Below the pieces are notes generated by a model. The model had not been told where the DNA came from, did not search any database, and saw only the letters and a program-made list of their open reading frames with translations. Below are positions 1 through 11,932 of a stretch of 64,000 nt of DNA, in pieces. How positions within the stretch are numbered: the stretch's first letter is position 1; each line of letters opens with the position of its first letter. Both the position numbers and the translations under genes were made by a program. Source of the stretch: Telopea speciosissima. Lineage: Eukaryota > Streptophyta > Magnoliopsida > Proteales > Proteaceae. The stretch covers positions 8,506,413-8,570,412 of the forward strand of contig NC_057923.1 in the NCBI RefSeq assembly GCF_018873765.1, in the 5' to 3' direction.

Positions 1-2
1 TG

Positions 3-119
3 ATCAAGGAAAGACCAGTAACAAGTGGTGCAGTTCAAAGATGCAGTAAAAGAGTTCGTCGAGCTAACTTTGTTGCAAGGATACAGTTGTTGGACGATAG
101 TTGGAAGCATATAGCATAG
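3..119 (+). CDS. Possible 3' end of an unidentified gene (partial)
   Basis: An open frame enters from the left edge and runs 38 codons to a TAG stop at 117-119. It is rich in basic residues (VRRANFVARIQLLDDSWKHI near the end), which looks more like a real protein C-terminus than noise. The following 500 bases are AT-rich without long frames, as expected for a 3' untranslated region. I do not recognise the family and the rest of the gene lies outside the window. It could also be a chance frame; length alone does not settle it. Confidence 0.35.
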   Translation: MKERPVTSGAVQRCSKRVRRANFVARIQLLDDSWKHIA

Positions 120-956
120 TTTCATAAAGAGAAGACGAGTTGAGAGGCATCTAAATTTTATCAGTGATTTTTTTTTTCTTCTATTTTGTGTTGCGACTAG
201 CGAGTTATAAAGAGGTCCTGTGCATAAAAAACATGATGGCCCCCTGGGTCTTAATATTTGTAGCTAACAGTGATTACATGAGCCTTATTGGTGTTAATGA
301 AAGTGGGGGAAAAAGTTTTATTTGCCCTTGTTTTCAATCTTCTTTTGCTCTTCTTTCAGTCAATAAAATAGTCCTCCATATGTACCGACTACATGATTTA
401 CTTCTCATGTTTGTATCTTGAATTATGAGGTTTGTATCAAGTGAGCTCAACAAAGCCTCAACTGAAATGTTTGTAGTCACAGTGAGATTCTTGTTCTTCA
501 TCACAATCTTCGGTTGGCTTTGTATTGTAAGATCTTGTTAGTTTTATTGATTATGGTTCTGATAAGCTAGAAGCTATTTGGGTTTCCAGCATGCATAGCT
601 ATGACTGTTTGATAAGTACCTACATTCAGTGGACGAGTCCAGATTGTCTATTCATTGTAAAATTTTGGACTGATCTAACATAGGAGATTTAGCACAAGAG
701 TCAGCAGAGATGATGTGGGCAACTTGTCCACAAAATTTGAAGACCACATGAACTATCACATTGCAAAGAAAAGTGTTTGTAAGCAACTATAAAGACCTCT
801 CTATATAGCAGCTTCTGGAAAAATGGTCCCACATTCAATGGGGCCTGCAATTTATGAATGATCGACCGTGTGTTCTTACAAAATATGGATGATTCAAATC
901 AATTGAGTTTGTTTTCATCCAAGGTCTCCTAGATAGATCCATCATCTAGGAAAATT
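120..956. other. Non-coding stretch, possible 3' UTR then intergenic
   Basis: AT-rich sequence with T-runs near 165-180 and a TTTGTATTGTAA-type segment near 520, compatible with a transcript end for the preceding partial gene. No supported coding frame on either strand. Confidence 0.3.
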
Positions 957-1094
957 GTCTCCTGCAATTCCTTGCCCGGTCCAATTCCTTAGTGCCTGTA
1001 ATAAGAGGAGGGTGGACCCCATTCAAGAAGGGGTGGAATGGCCATTGCGCCCCCCTTGTTAGGAGCACTGGGCCGGGCAGGGAGTTGCAGGGGA
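957..1094. mobile_element. Small fold-back MITE-like repeat
   Basis: The two ends are inverted copies. CTCCTGCAATTCCTTGCCCGG at the left pairs with the reverse complement of CCGGGCAGGGAGTTGCAGGG at the right, and imperfect pairing continues inward. The inner part (TTCCTTAGTGCC then AGAGGAGGGTGGA) also occurs in the fold-back repeat at 58978-59135, so the two look like one family. No coding capacity. No target duplication was established. Confidence 0.5.
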
Positions 1095-2128
1095 TAAAGT
1101 TATGTGTTTCCTGCGGCAAACAGATGCTTAACGTGTAAAAACCTGCCCCTTGGGAGGGGAACAATAGTTGGAAATGTCTATGGCTGTTCATACCTTGTAG
1201 GCTGAGGAGCAAAAGGAGGATTCTGTCCTAGGGGCTCACGTTTGATTAGCTAGTTGGTGAGACAATACCTTACCAAGGCAATGATCAGTACCTAGTTCGA
1301 GTAGATGATCAACCACAATGGGCGGCGTGGACACCTACAGCAGACAAAAGTGGGGAATTCATGCAATTGGGTGAAAGCCTGACAGAGCAATGATAGAAAT
1401 GTATTTTTATTTCACGATTCACCAAGAAATCAACTCATCCAAGCAAAAGAAATTTTTATTGAATAGAAATGAATGAAATACACTTCCAACTGAAATCGCA
1501 ACCAAGCATTGAGTGGTTTAAAAATGCCAAATCTCATCTCAATCATCATTTGTAAGAACTTCGGAGTTAGTTCCTCGGCTTGGCCAGGGTTTTTGTTCAT
1601 GTCGTTATTCCCCACTCCAGGGAGAGTAGGCTCGATGGAATAATTTTATAGATGCATTACTGCATCCCTCAAAAAAATCTCATTATTGGCTCATTCTTCA
1701 TTCAACCCTACAGAGCAATTTAGCCATGATGGAATGTATATGAAATGCGTTGAACGCACGAATAAAGAGATTTTTCTATTGGGCGTAAAGCATCTGAGAA
1801 ACAACAGGCTAAAAACTTGGAACTTTCACATAAAAATGCAGAAAATTTTACATCGGACATAAAGATAAGTCCTAGTAATCACATATACCACGTTCAGTAC
1901 AATGATTTGAAAACATCAATTTTGGAGAATACTAGTGTAACAACCCTTTGCTACAACTATAAGAGACCTTCACTGCCCCAAACTATCAATTAAATGAGCT
2001 AAGACAGAAAAATTTGACTGATTAATTGATTCTTCTCTTTTTTGGCAAGCGAACAAGCTGTCGAGCGCTGAATACATCGAACCTGTATGCTTTTGTTTTA
2101 TACACAGATAATCACATTGAGGTTTTGC
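1095..2128. other. Gene-free stretch downstream of the DUF569 gene
   Basis: AT-rich sequence with no supported coding frame. The part next to 2128 should contain the 3' UTR of the minus-strand DUF569 gene. No other feature seen. Confidence 0.4.
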
Positions 2129-5082
2129 TCATGTAATAGTGGGGTTCGCCGGCTTTGCAAAATCTCTTGCAGCTAATACAAAAGAACAAATGCTGTAAGT
2201 AGATAAACAAAATGTAATCCAAGTAGCCAAATAAAGCATGATATCATTGACTAAAGGAGATTACAAATCCTATAAACAATCAATGTCACCAAAATACGTA
2301 AGAGCAAAGACAAATAGTTGCAGATATGAGATGCCTTCTTTTGTAGTTAGGCATGCTGATCAATGTAAAAGCTCCTTTTCCTCTAGTTTGGTTTTTACAA
2401 GATTGAATGCTTGCTTGCATTTGTAGCAGAAGGAAGACCAATGGACTGGCATTGTGCCACCTCGCTAGCTTCATTTGCTAATCTTAATTTTACCACATTT
2501 ATATTATCTCAATATTACAACCAAAGAAATGAAGTTCCTTTTTATATATTATTACATATAAGCACTTCCTTAGGGCTGAACATTTTGTGACCACAATGGT
2601 TCTGAGGCCAACTATGGCCCATGTAACTAGGGTTCCACCTTTTTTTTTTTGTTTATTTCACACTCAATACATTCTACAACCAATAAACTTTGAGAATACA
2701 TACATAGTGATTTATTTAGGTAAATATTTCAGAGGTTTCAATCAATTCCAAGTCACATAATGGGTGAGATTAGGCTTTATCTAGACATGACATAATTGGT
2801 TGGTCTCGTAGAACCAATTCCTCCTAACAATGTTAACTTCAAGCTTGCAATGTTAATACAGTTCGACATATCCTAGTTACATTAAGAGAAGCTAAATCAA
2901 ATCCATATGCAAGAATACAATACGTGACGTCTAAAACCACAGGATTCCATGTACATAATTACACCAGAAATTTCTAAATCATCATCAGCATTTTCTGTCT
3001 CTCAACTCACTTCCCTCAGCTGAACAAATCTTCTTCACCATTCCATTCCTATTAATTTTTTCTCAATGCCACAACAAGCTTATGTCTTTGATATGCAATT
3101 CTTGCAGCTGCGATTTGTCCTTTTTTTAAAAAAAAACATGAAAACAAAATTGCAGCCGAAGTTGGACTTTACATGTTGTATTGGTCTATTCTCCCTCCCC
3201 ATCTCCCTACCTTCCTCCTCTTTGAATGCTAATGCTGTACCTTTCTGTGATACACATACTTAGAAAAGTGCTAAATAGATTTAATATCCCCTTGTTATTT
3301 TCAATCAATCACAACAATGTGTACAGACAATGCATAACATAGTGTTCTATTATGTTTGAACAGTAGAGAGTAATCTCTCTCTCTCTCTCTTCAAACAACC
3401 AAAATCAAATTTCTTATGTTATCATACTAAACAGGAGAAAACCAGGAGAAAAACAGATGTAATAAGGACAAATCAAGTTTGAACGCTTTTGCAGCTTCAA
3501 AGTATTGTTAGGAAACAGGCTGTGGAAAAAAAAATCCTGATAAGTAGCTGTACCTGTAAGGGGCATAAAGTTATTCCAAAGAAGTATTAATCTTGGGCCA
3601 ATTTGAAAAGTTTAACAGGAAAACACAATCTTAATCATTTAAAACAATAGCAATAAACTAAAAAGCAACAACTTATTCATCAAAGGTTGAAGACTTAAAG
3701 AGTACAAAACTAAATTGATGTGTAATTGAGGCAGGGAGAGACTCACCCTTTGAGGAAGCAGTAACGACAACCACATGCATAGTGGTATTATTAGGCGGAA
3801 GATGCAAGCGAAGTGGGTAGAGTTTGCCATTCAAGATATTGCGAGAACAGACAGTGATACCTTGAAGCCCAGTCTCTTCCTCCAACTTCTGGGTTAATTC
3901 ATCCACATTACCTCCCTTGAAAATGAAATTGGGACCCTGGATTGCATCTTGGACATCACCTTTTTCATCAGCGATATTGTAATAGATTGTCCGACCATCA
4001 GGCTTGGGTGGCGAACAGACATATGAATCAATCGACTGCAACAACAAAAAACATTATGGAAGGAAGATCTGACATTTCAATTTTGTTTTTCAAAACCCTA
4101 AAATACAAACCTCTTGCTTTGATAATTTGGGAGGTGTGGGTTCAGAATCTTGTCGGGTAACAACTGGGGAAGGACGAGGAGGAGAATCGACTTTAATATC
4201 GACAATATCTACATCCCAGACCACCCAATCCTGAGATGAAGTTCTGTGGGGAATATCATGGGTGATGGAATTGCGCCAGGGAGGTAACCCTCCATTGGCT
4301 CGTAGGAAGTGGCCGTAACGGGTCTTGAGTCTGATCTGCATTCCTTCCCTGATGGGTTCCCATTCCACAGATGAATCCAACCTCCTGGGCAGAGTCTGAA
4401 GAACCTTACGACCAGTCATCCCAAGGAGGAAGGGGATATTGGTAGCGGTGAGGTATTTGCCGTAATGGCTCTTAAGACGGATAACGTTGGCTCCTTCAAC
4501 GAACTCCACCGTCCATCTAGCCCTCTTAGAAGATCCATTCCGTTCTTGGCACACCGTTTCCTCATCCTCCTCTGCAAGTAGGTACTTCTCATGGTGGCCC
4601 CGTAGCCTGACGGCCTTCGCATTACGGAAGAGTTCCATTCCACTCTGATATTACAGTAATAAAAAACCAGAGATTAGATTCCAATGAGATCCCTATTCAA
4701 TTTGATATGGAAACTAGAGCAAAATTAAATAATTTGGAAGAGATCTCACAGAATGATTCTGAAACCAGCTTCATATATATATTAAGTTGCAAACAAAGGC
4801 GGTGGAGAAGGTAGGGATAGATGTGAAAGGAAACTACAAGGGCTGTGTGTACACTGGATAGACACGATTAGGCCATCCACCCTGACCCTACTCTCGGACC
4901 CTCCAATTCCTACTTTGTAGTTGTGGACTCCGCTTCGTTGCAGGTATCATCTCCAGACAACACGGAAACTATCCTTGATTCGGATCTTTCTGGCGAAGAA
5001 CTGGAAAGTTAGAAAAAGGTTCTTTGAAAAGCTTCAGAAACGTGTTGTCTCCAATTAGTTGTAATTGCGGGTATGAGTTTGC

Positions 5083-5120
<38 letters not shown>

Positions 5121-6180
5121 ACAAAGTCTTACAACCTGAGACACCTGTACACAGTTGGCCTAAAAATTTATTAATCTGAATCATTGTGATTAGATTCTAA
5201 TCCTGTCCATGACCCCATCTCCACCCAGTAGTGGCGGTGGTGGTGGTGGTGGTGGTGCACGTTGGTTGGTGGTTAAAACCTCAAATGACAATGAGGATCG
5301 AGAACTCTGGTGAAGAGAAAACAGGGGAGGGGAAGATTATTCATTAATTCCAGGCATTATTCGCTTCTGGTCGCAAATCTCAAAAAAGTAATTCTAACCC
5401 AAGAATAAGCAGATTGGTTCATTTGGATTTAGTAAAATAAGTACAGGTAAGAAACAGAGAAAAAGAAGGAAACCGAACCTGGCTTGCAAAAGATTCATGG
5501 TGGTGGGAGTTATCATTTCCCGATTCCGAGGCAATAAGAGAAGACGACTTGGGCGACTTGGGAAATGAGAATTTGTTGGATTTCGCCAAGGCCGAAAATG
5601 AAAATTTCTTGGCTTTGCTCAACGCTGTCGACGATGGCGAATTGGGTTCGGAATCCACGAGCTCATCCGACACAGAAGACAAGCTAGATGCCTGGGATTG
5701 GTAATCGGCGAAGGACTCATCGGTTTCAGGGTTATCCACCACTTCCACATACCATGATATCCAGTCCTGTGTAGTTGTCAACTGTGGGATGTCATGGGTT
5801 ACGGTGTTTCTCCAAGGCGGCGGACCTCCATTGGCTCTCAAGTATGTGCTATCACATGACCTGAGTTTCACCTGAATCCCATCCATTTGGGGCTCCCATT
5901 CCACCGAAGAGTCACACTTGGAGGAGGGCAGAGACTGAATGACACGCTTTCCTGACATACCCAGAAGGAAGGGAGCATAGGAAGCGGTGAGGTAGAGGCC
6001 ATGGCAGCTCTTGAAGCGCAGCAAGTGGCTCTTCCCTTCCACGAATTCCACCGTCCACCTCGCTTTGCTAGAGGACAAGTTCCGACTCTGCCGAACCGTT
6101 TCTCCATCGTCATCAGCGAGAAGGTACTTGTCCAGGTGACTTCGAAGTATAACAGACTTGCCTTTCTTGAAGAATTCCAT
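2129..6180 (-). CDS. Tandem DUF569 (actin-cross-linking-like, beta-trefoil) protein, 4 exons, 522 aa
   Basis: Exons on the minus strand: 6180-5479, 4644-4111, 4035-3747 and 2172-2129. All junctions are GT-AG and the phases agree (0, 0, 1). Exon 1 begins MEFFKKGKSVILRSH and holds the first DUF569 domain (about residues 1-145), followed by a Ser/Lys-rich linker. Exon 2 continues SGMELFRNAKAVRLRGHHEK with a second, closely similar DUF569 domain. Exon 3 carries the C-terminal module (DGRTIYY, VDELTQKLEEETGL, LNGKLYPLRLHLPP). The 14-codon last exon, after a 1.57-kb intron, supplies AARDFAKPANPTIT. The family is plant-specific and fascin-like in fold; its biochemical role is not well defined, and actin binding is only inferred from the fold. 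The size matches the plant two-domain members of about 520 aa as I remember them. Two separate genes are less likely because only the second copy is followed by the C-terminal module. Confidence 0.85.
5084..5116. repeat. (AG)n microsatellite in DUF569 intron 1
   Basis: Uninterrupted AG dinucleotides of about 33 bases inside the 834-bp first intron. A short GGT/TGG trinucleotide run lies nearby at about 5231-5257. Confidence 0.9.
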
Positions 6181-6721
6181 CTTTATAAAAACAAAATCAA
6201 TCTTTTTTGGATTCCTGAACTCTCAATCTAAATCTTATTATCAGGATTTCCTTGATGATCGAAATGAAGTGAATAGAAACAGAAGATGATCAATATTTAT
6301 GGGTGGAGAAAGGTCTCAACTGATGGAGGAGGAGGAGGGGGGGGTTTCTTTATTTTGAAATAAATAAGCATTCAAAGTCGTGTGGAAGAAACGGGTTTGT
6401 TCTGAACTTCGTAGAAGAAGGCGACGTGAGGTGGTGGAAGTGGAACAAGACAAGGAAACAAGGAACCTTCAATGGTGGTTCTACTGCAACTATTGCTGCG
6501 TTTTGGTGTGTTTACTCCAAAGGATTTGGAAGAAGAAATCAGAAGTGGACTTTTCTTTGAGACCTATTGGAATTGCCCGTCGGAAGATTTCCACACGTTT
6601 ACTATCATGGGCCCAACTACTGAATTTTTTTTTATTTGATCCATGGAACCATAGGCCCACTCTGTTCTTCACTTCTTTATCTAGTTTGGGATTCATGTGG
6701 GCCTTTTTTAGGACTTTCGTG
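6181..6721. other. Upstream region of the DUF569 gene
   Basis: Holds the presumed 5' UTR and promoter of the minus-strand DUF569 gene. A purine-rich GGAGGAGGAGG run lies near 6325-6340. Open frames here on either strand show no family resemblance and I do not call a gene. Confidence 0.3.
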
Positions 6722-6960
6722 CAAGAGTAAGGTTGCTCGACCAGTGATCAAGTGGTATGGGTTCGAGTCTGGATCATCCACGTGACGGGAAATGGAATCA
6801 AATATTTGTTTGACTTTCATGCGCCCCTATGTCAGGGCGTAGGGAAGGCGAGCACTATGTAATAGGGTGGCCATCCGATCATGCGAGACATGCTGCTCTT
6901 GCACCGACACAAAGGTGCATGAAATGGCCGTTGCACCGCTAGTCATTATCGGGTTTCTAA
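6722..6960 (+). mobile_element. Possible tRNA-derived SINE
   Basis: Contains a tRNA-like stretch: AGGTTGCTCGACCAGTGATC is followed by GGGTTCGAGTCTGG, which resembles the RNA polymerase III B-box. A non-tRNA body follows to about 6960. It is not the Au-type family found elsewhere in the window. Ends and target duplication were not resolved, so this is tentative. Confidence 0.35.
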
Positions 6961-8527
6961 GAAAATAACATTATCGAGGTTCATGTTTTTTTTAATTTTC
7001 GTGGGTGATTTAAGAAGGTTCATATGGTTTTTTTTTTTTTTAATGGAAGTCTAATCACACAAACCATACACCAATCCCAAAAGGTTAACCGATTTTTAGG
7101 ACCTGGGAATGACGGATATATACAACACATACCACACGCACACACCCGACATGAGACTAAACCACGCACCTAGCGCACACGCCGCAGCTTTTGTTTTTTT
7201 TTTTTTTTCTTTTTTGATGAAAGTGAGAAGGTTCATATGGTTGTTAGTGGTATTTGCACTTTGGCCGGTAGACAGTAGTGCGTAGAGGATGTGTTCTTTG
7301 TCAATCAGGCAGCTTGTGTTGCATGTATGTATGTATGTATGTGCATTACATGTCAGATATTCAATAAATATCAGACAGAGTATAGTGCGTAGAATGAGGT
7401 CATCAACAAATTTTAATCACTAATACACCCCATCCCCAATAAAAAAATACAAAAAAAAGGGAAAAGAACGCTATCTGGTCATGTGTTGTGCGGCTCTACC
7501 TAGACACAGGGCTATACAAAATGACTGTTGTATCCTCATGAAAAAGTAAATTCCTAAGGATGCAGTGATCATTTCGTGCACTCTTACATCTAGGCGCAGG
7601 AATTGTGCGCCACACACGACCAAGTTGCGTTCTCTTTCTAAAAAAAACACTCTAATGTTGCTGATTATGGGTGACGAATGGCCACAAAAAAAAATATATA
7701 ATAATAAAATAGAGAGTGAGTAAAAAGATTAGTGACGAAGTGGTGCATGTATGGCTCTTGGGATAACATAGACTAGTAAAAAATTTGATTGGCAGGTTAG
7801 TATAGTAGTAATCAACAATTATTAAAGGACAAGTGGGGTTTTTGGCTGATCATATTTAATACGAAATGAGTCATACGCAAAAAAAATTTAAATTTTTTTT
7901 TTGGGATGGGCTGCAGTTTTATATTTTAGGGACAATGTTCTCTGTGCCGCAGCACAAGCTATGCCCAGACACATGGGCCTGCCACTCAGGAGGCAGGAAA
8001 TGAACTCTTTTTCATAGGTAAATGCATTCAAGGTGGATAACAAGTATGGAAAGATAGCTCAGGTTTTGGCTAGGAATGCTAAGAAAAAACAATTACAACC
8101 ATGGATGTGCATTCGTATTGCTTGAACCGCGAATGTTAATAGTTTTTTTTTCATAGAAAAAGAGAAAGGTATTTATCCACCTAACAATTGAAGTTGACAT
8201 TTTAAAAAATCACACGATAAATCTAAGCAATATATTTTTACATTTTTGTTTTAATCTAAAACGTCTATTTCCACTTGAGAGTTGGGAGAGTAGACAATAT
8301 TGTTTAAGAATGATGGTACACATGCAGGGACATACACATGATATGTGTCAATATAAAAGGGGTATTTGATTGAAGGGAAAAAGACCTCTGCTTGGTGGTG
8401 CTTCCTACGCCCTCTCACATGCATGATGTGTTTCTTGGCGTTGGGATGATGGTCCTGGTAATTGCATAGTGGTGTTAATACAGGTTGCTAGAATACTAGG
8501 TTTCCAAATGGATCCCTCTTTACATTA
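6961..8527. other. Gene-free, AT-rich stretch
   Basis: No supported coding frame. Contains poly-T runs, an (ATGT)n microsatellite at about 7322-7342 and poly-A tracts near 7440-7700. No clear element ends seen. Confidence 0.4.
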
Positions 8528-8536
8528 TATTAGCTA

Positions 8537-9900
8537 GGGCAAATTTCACGGACACCCCCTCTAAGTATTCAAAATGGCACGGACTTACCAAACTTGGTCC
8601 AAATGGCAACCTTCCCTCTGACGTTAAATAGGGTTACCACCCAAAGTTAAATGTCCATTTTAACCCCATTAATTATTTAAAAAAACAAGATGAAATATCC
8701 ATTTTAACCCCAAAGTTGAAATGTCCATTTTAACCCTAAAATATCAACCTTCCCCCTTCTTCCCTCTTCTTCCCTATTCCAACAATCTACCCCCCTCCCC
8801 CAAACCCTAACTCGCCGCCGGCAGCCCCTCACCGCTCCTTTCATCTCTCACTCATCTCTCACTCATCTCTCATTGCCTGAACCTGATTCAGCCTGGTGTA
8901 TTCATACCTTAATTTTCCCCATTTTTTGTTTCCTCTTTCTTTCTGGGTCCTCCAGAGTAGTCAGATCGCGAAGAGCAGCAGTTGTTCATACACGGTGAGC
9001 ATAAAAACGAGCTGCTCACCAGTAAGATTCACCCGAGACAGAATCAGCCTCTCATTTGACGAAGCTTATGGTAACCAGGTCTGCATCGATGATCACTTCT
9101 TCAAATTTTTATTATCTGTTTGTTCTCTTGAAATTCCATATTCTTAAAGGAAAGGATTAAAGGAATATGTATCTATTTTGATATCTGATCTGATCTAATC
9201 ATTGAGGTGGATTAGGTTTATGCCCCAAGGCTGGACGACCCATCGTCTCGGATTTTTGAGCAATGCTCGACGGATATGTTTCAGATAAGAGGGCCATGTA
9301 CCTACCAGATTTGTTATCTCTATCTGCTAAGATCCGGTTATGATGGTTGGAAGCCGGAGATAGTGAAGGTGTACGTGGGGCCTTCTACGGTTTCCTTCCA
9401 TTACAACACCTTCATTCCCAATGGAGTTTGGTTTGGTTTTAGTCTCTGCAATTCCAATGTCAACTAGAGTTCATCCTTCTCTGTTTGTGTCAAACCTGGA
9501 TTTTCCAAGAAAGCTGCAACGCCAAGACCAACACCATCACCCTCTCCCTCTCGGATTTTTATACTCTTAAGTTCACATCGAACACTCCGGTAGGTAGTGA
9601 GAGATGAGAGGAGCGGTGAAGGGCTACCGGTAGTGAGAAGGGGGATTGAGTTAGGGTTTGGGGGAGGGAGGAGACCGTGAGGCAGATAAAAAGTTTAAGG
9701 ATATTATTGGGAGTTCACCTTGTTGAAAGGGTAATTTTGCCATTATAAAAATGTTAACAGCAGCTTAACTGCAAAAGACTAACGGACTGGACTTAGTTGA
9801 AATATAATCATAAAATAAGGGCAGTCTTTGATATTTTTTCGAAGTTTGGTAAGTCTGTGACATATTGAATACTTAGAGGGGGTGTCCGTGAAATTTGCCC
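8537..9900 (+). mobile_element. Pack-MULE with captured ATS3/PLAT gene
   Basis: Ends are inverted copies: GGGCAAATTTCACGGACACC at 8537 and its exact reverse complement at 9900. Arm similarity resumes inside, near 8790-8870 and 9597-9670 (CCCTCCCCCAAACCCTAACTC, CACCGCTCC), so the inverted repeats are about 330 bp. Flanking 9-mers are TATTAGCTA (8528-8536) and TATTAACTA (9901-9909), an 8/9 target duplication of Mutator type. The interior has no transposase but carries a two-exon plant gene copy (8896-9467). It is non-autonomous. Confidence 0.82.
8896..9467 (+). pseudogene. Captured embryo-specific protein 3 (ATS3-like, PLAT domain) gene copy
   Basis: Two exons, 8896-9078 and 9216-9467, joined by GT-AG sites in phase 0, give 144 open codons ending at TAG. 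Exon 1 encodes SSCSYTVSIKTSC and RFTRDRISLSFDEAYGNQ. Exon 2 encodes VYAPRLDDPSSR, GPCTYQICYLYLLRSGYDGW and NTFIPNGVWFGFSLC. These are typical of the plant ATS3/PLAT family, secreted or vacuolar lipid-associated proteins expressed in seeds. A hydrophobic stretch upstream looks like the remains of a signal peptide. No ATG is in frame: an in-frame TGA at 8884-8886 precedes the frame, so the original start was lost. It lies wholly inside the MULE, hence a transduplicated copy. Transcription is unknown. The intron and open frame suggest recent capture or some retained constraint. Confidence 0.8.
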
Positions 9901-9909
9901 TATTAACTA

Positions 9910-11256
9910 TTACAGAATAGAGTAGGTTAAAACCCATGAGAAATGCTTCATCATCAAGGGGGGGAAAAAAAAAAAAAAACCAAAACAAAACAAAACAAAA
10001 AAATAATAATAATAAAAAATAAAACATGCTGTTTGTTTTCCCAATTTTGCCACTATCAGTGTCATTCCATTATGCGTCACGAATGATAGTGAAGGATATG
10101 ACTATTATTATGTGGAAATAGAGAGGATTTGCCCACAATGTATTGGATCCGGCTCCTCTCTAGGAAGCCCAATGCCTAGGGAGTGCCTAGTGAGGCATCC
10201 AATAATGTTGGGCTGTTGGGCGTGTTGGGATGTACCCTGGCACCCAGCAGCCCAGCACGGTGATGCACTCCCTATGTGCTGGGGTCCCTGGGGAGGAGCC
10301 CAACGCCAATGTATCAGGCGTCATGGCATCCTTGGGGCCAGGTGTAAGTAATGAATGGAACTGTCAAGAGTCCTACCTCATTCATTATATCAGCTCCAAA
10401 AAAACATACTTAAATGATGGAACTCATTACGAAATGTGAGTGCATATATTTGTGTACGTTGGATTGTATCGTCGGGGAATATTGAATGGATTATTATCTT
10501 GTTTCATTTCAAATAATTAAATCTCATTAGGATACATGGACGAAACTTGCATAGCCCGATTGTAGCCCATTTAATATAAACCCGTATATTGGCACATTTA
10601 GCCCGTATAGTATGATCCCGATTATAGATCGGTACCTAATCGACCGTTTATAAATAGGACTATACCTAGCTTAAAAGGACTGATTATTTAAATAGGCCAA
10701 TCATGATGCAAGATCCTAAAGTAAAAGGGGACCGATTAGACCCCACGAAACCAGCTCGGACCGACCCATCGAAAGCCCTAATTGGTGCATACCTGTGCCG
10801 CTCTCTTTATTTGTTTTTTTTGGGACGGCCGAACCCTAGTAGCCAGGCAAAACCTGGCCCATGTAAAGTTCGGCAACCCACTTGTACCTGAAAACCCGAA
10901 GCCCATGAGAACCAAAGGATTTTGTATGGGTAGTACCAATGGGTTGAGTGGAGAGAGTGGAACTCCAGACCTAAGAGTGTCAAACAGTCGATTTAATCTG
11001 GTTTTGATAATTTTTTTTCTTCTATTTCTTTTGTTTATAATGGGTTTAACCTTTTTTTTTTTGCATTTAACGGGTTAGACTAAAATTACTTTATCACAAA
11101 AAAAAAAGAGGTTAGAATAAAATTGGACCAATAAGATGTTTGGTCTACAAAAGTCCATCCTTTATTGGTCTATTTACTGGTTCGGTCTAGATTTTCATAT
11201 ATTAATTGCTAAAATGTTTTATATCTGGGGCTAGAACCTATTCTCTCTCTCTCCTA
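9910..11256. other. Gene-free stretch with repeat remnants
   Basis: No supported gene. Contains an A/G-rich low-complexity tract at 9958-10022. A segment at about 10140-10215 (GGATCCGGCTCCTCTC, GTGAGGCATCC) resembles the ends of the repeat at 44219-44385. Dispersed TAGCCCGAT-type sequence lies at 10540-10680. Confidence 0.35.
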
Positions 11257-11932
11257 AGGGTGTCAAACGGTGTGGTTTCGGTTAAGTGCAAATTTTGCAA
11301 GGTAGAAATCAAAACCGCACTGGATAAGAATCACCCAAAATCAGAATCGTTTCATATGCAGTGCGGTTTTAGCGGTTTCTATTTGATTTTCGTTATCCAG
11401 TTTACATGCGGTTTGTAATACCGGTTTCACCTTTGTACCCTTTAAATTTATTTCCATTTCCTTGTTATGTAGGAGAAATTATATTGTTTCATACACATCT
11501 AACTTTAGGCAAAGTTCACTTAGACATGCTAATTGCAATGATAATTTTAAATGATTATTCAAGGCCGCAAACTACAGCAAGAGAAACCAACCTGATGACA
11601 TCATCAATCCATACCCTACTCAATTCATTAAGAGAGTCCACTAAGACATGCTCGTACTAAAACCTTCCGTCCCTTCATGAATTTTGGCACTCAAACTGAA
11701 ACTTCAAAAAAAAAATCTCAATAAGAAGTCCTAACATTTTAAAGTGTTTAACCTCATTCTTAAACAAATAAGAATATTCCAATCTTAGTTTTCAACTCGG
11801 TTCTATTCGGTTAATCTATGGTTTTCCGGTTTTGAATCGAATCGAATCGAATCGGTAATAGAACCTATGAAATCAGAATCGCATCGTTTTTATACAAGTG
11901 GTTCTCGATTGTGTGGTTCCATTTGACACCCT
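11257..11932. mobile_element. Non-autonomous DNA element with AGGGTGTCAAA ends
   Basis: Left end AAGGGTGTCAAACGGTGTGG and right end TGTGGTTCCATTTGACACCCT are imperfect inverted copies. The interior is AT-rich with repeated AATCGAATCGAATCGAATCG near 11835, and has no coding capacity. Terminal form is compatible with hAT-type MITEs, but no clear 8-bp duplication was found. Confidence 0.45.

Noticed and set aside
4090-4638. Separate single-domain DUF569 gene starting at 4638
   Set aside because: An in-phase acceptor (4646-4645) lies six bases upstream of this ATG, and the preceding DUF569 exon has a matching donor. One two-domain gene explains both.
6380-6730. Plus-strand frame of 116 codons upstream of the DUF569 gene
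   Set aside because: Composition is arbitrary (Arg/Glu then Leu/Phe runs) and no family motif or splice context supports it.
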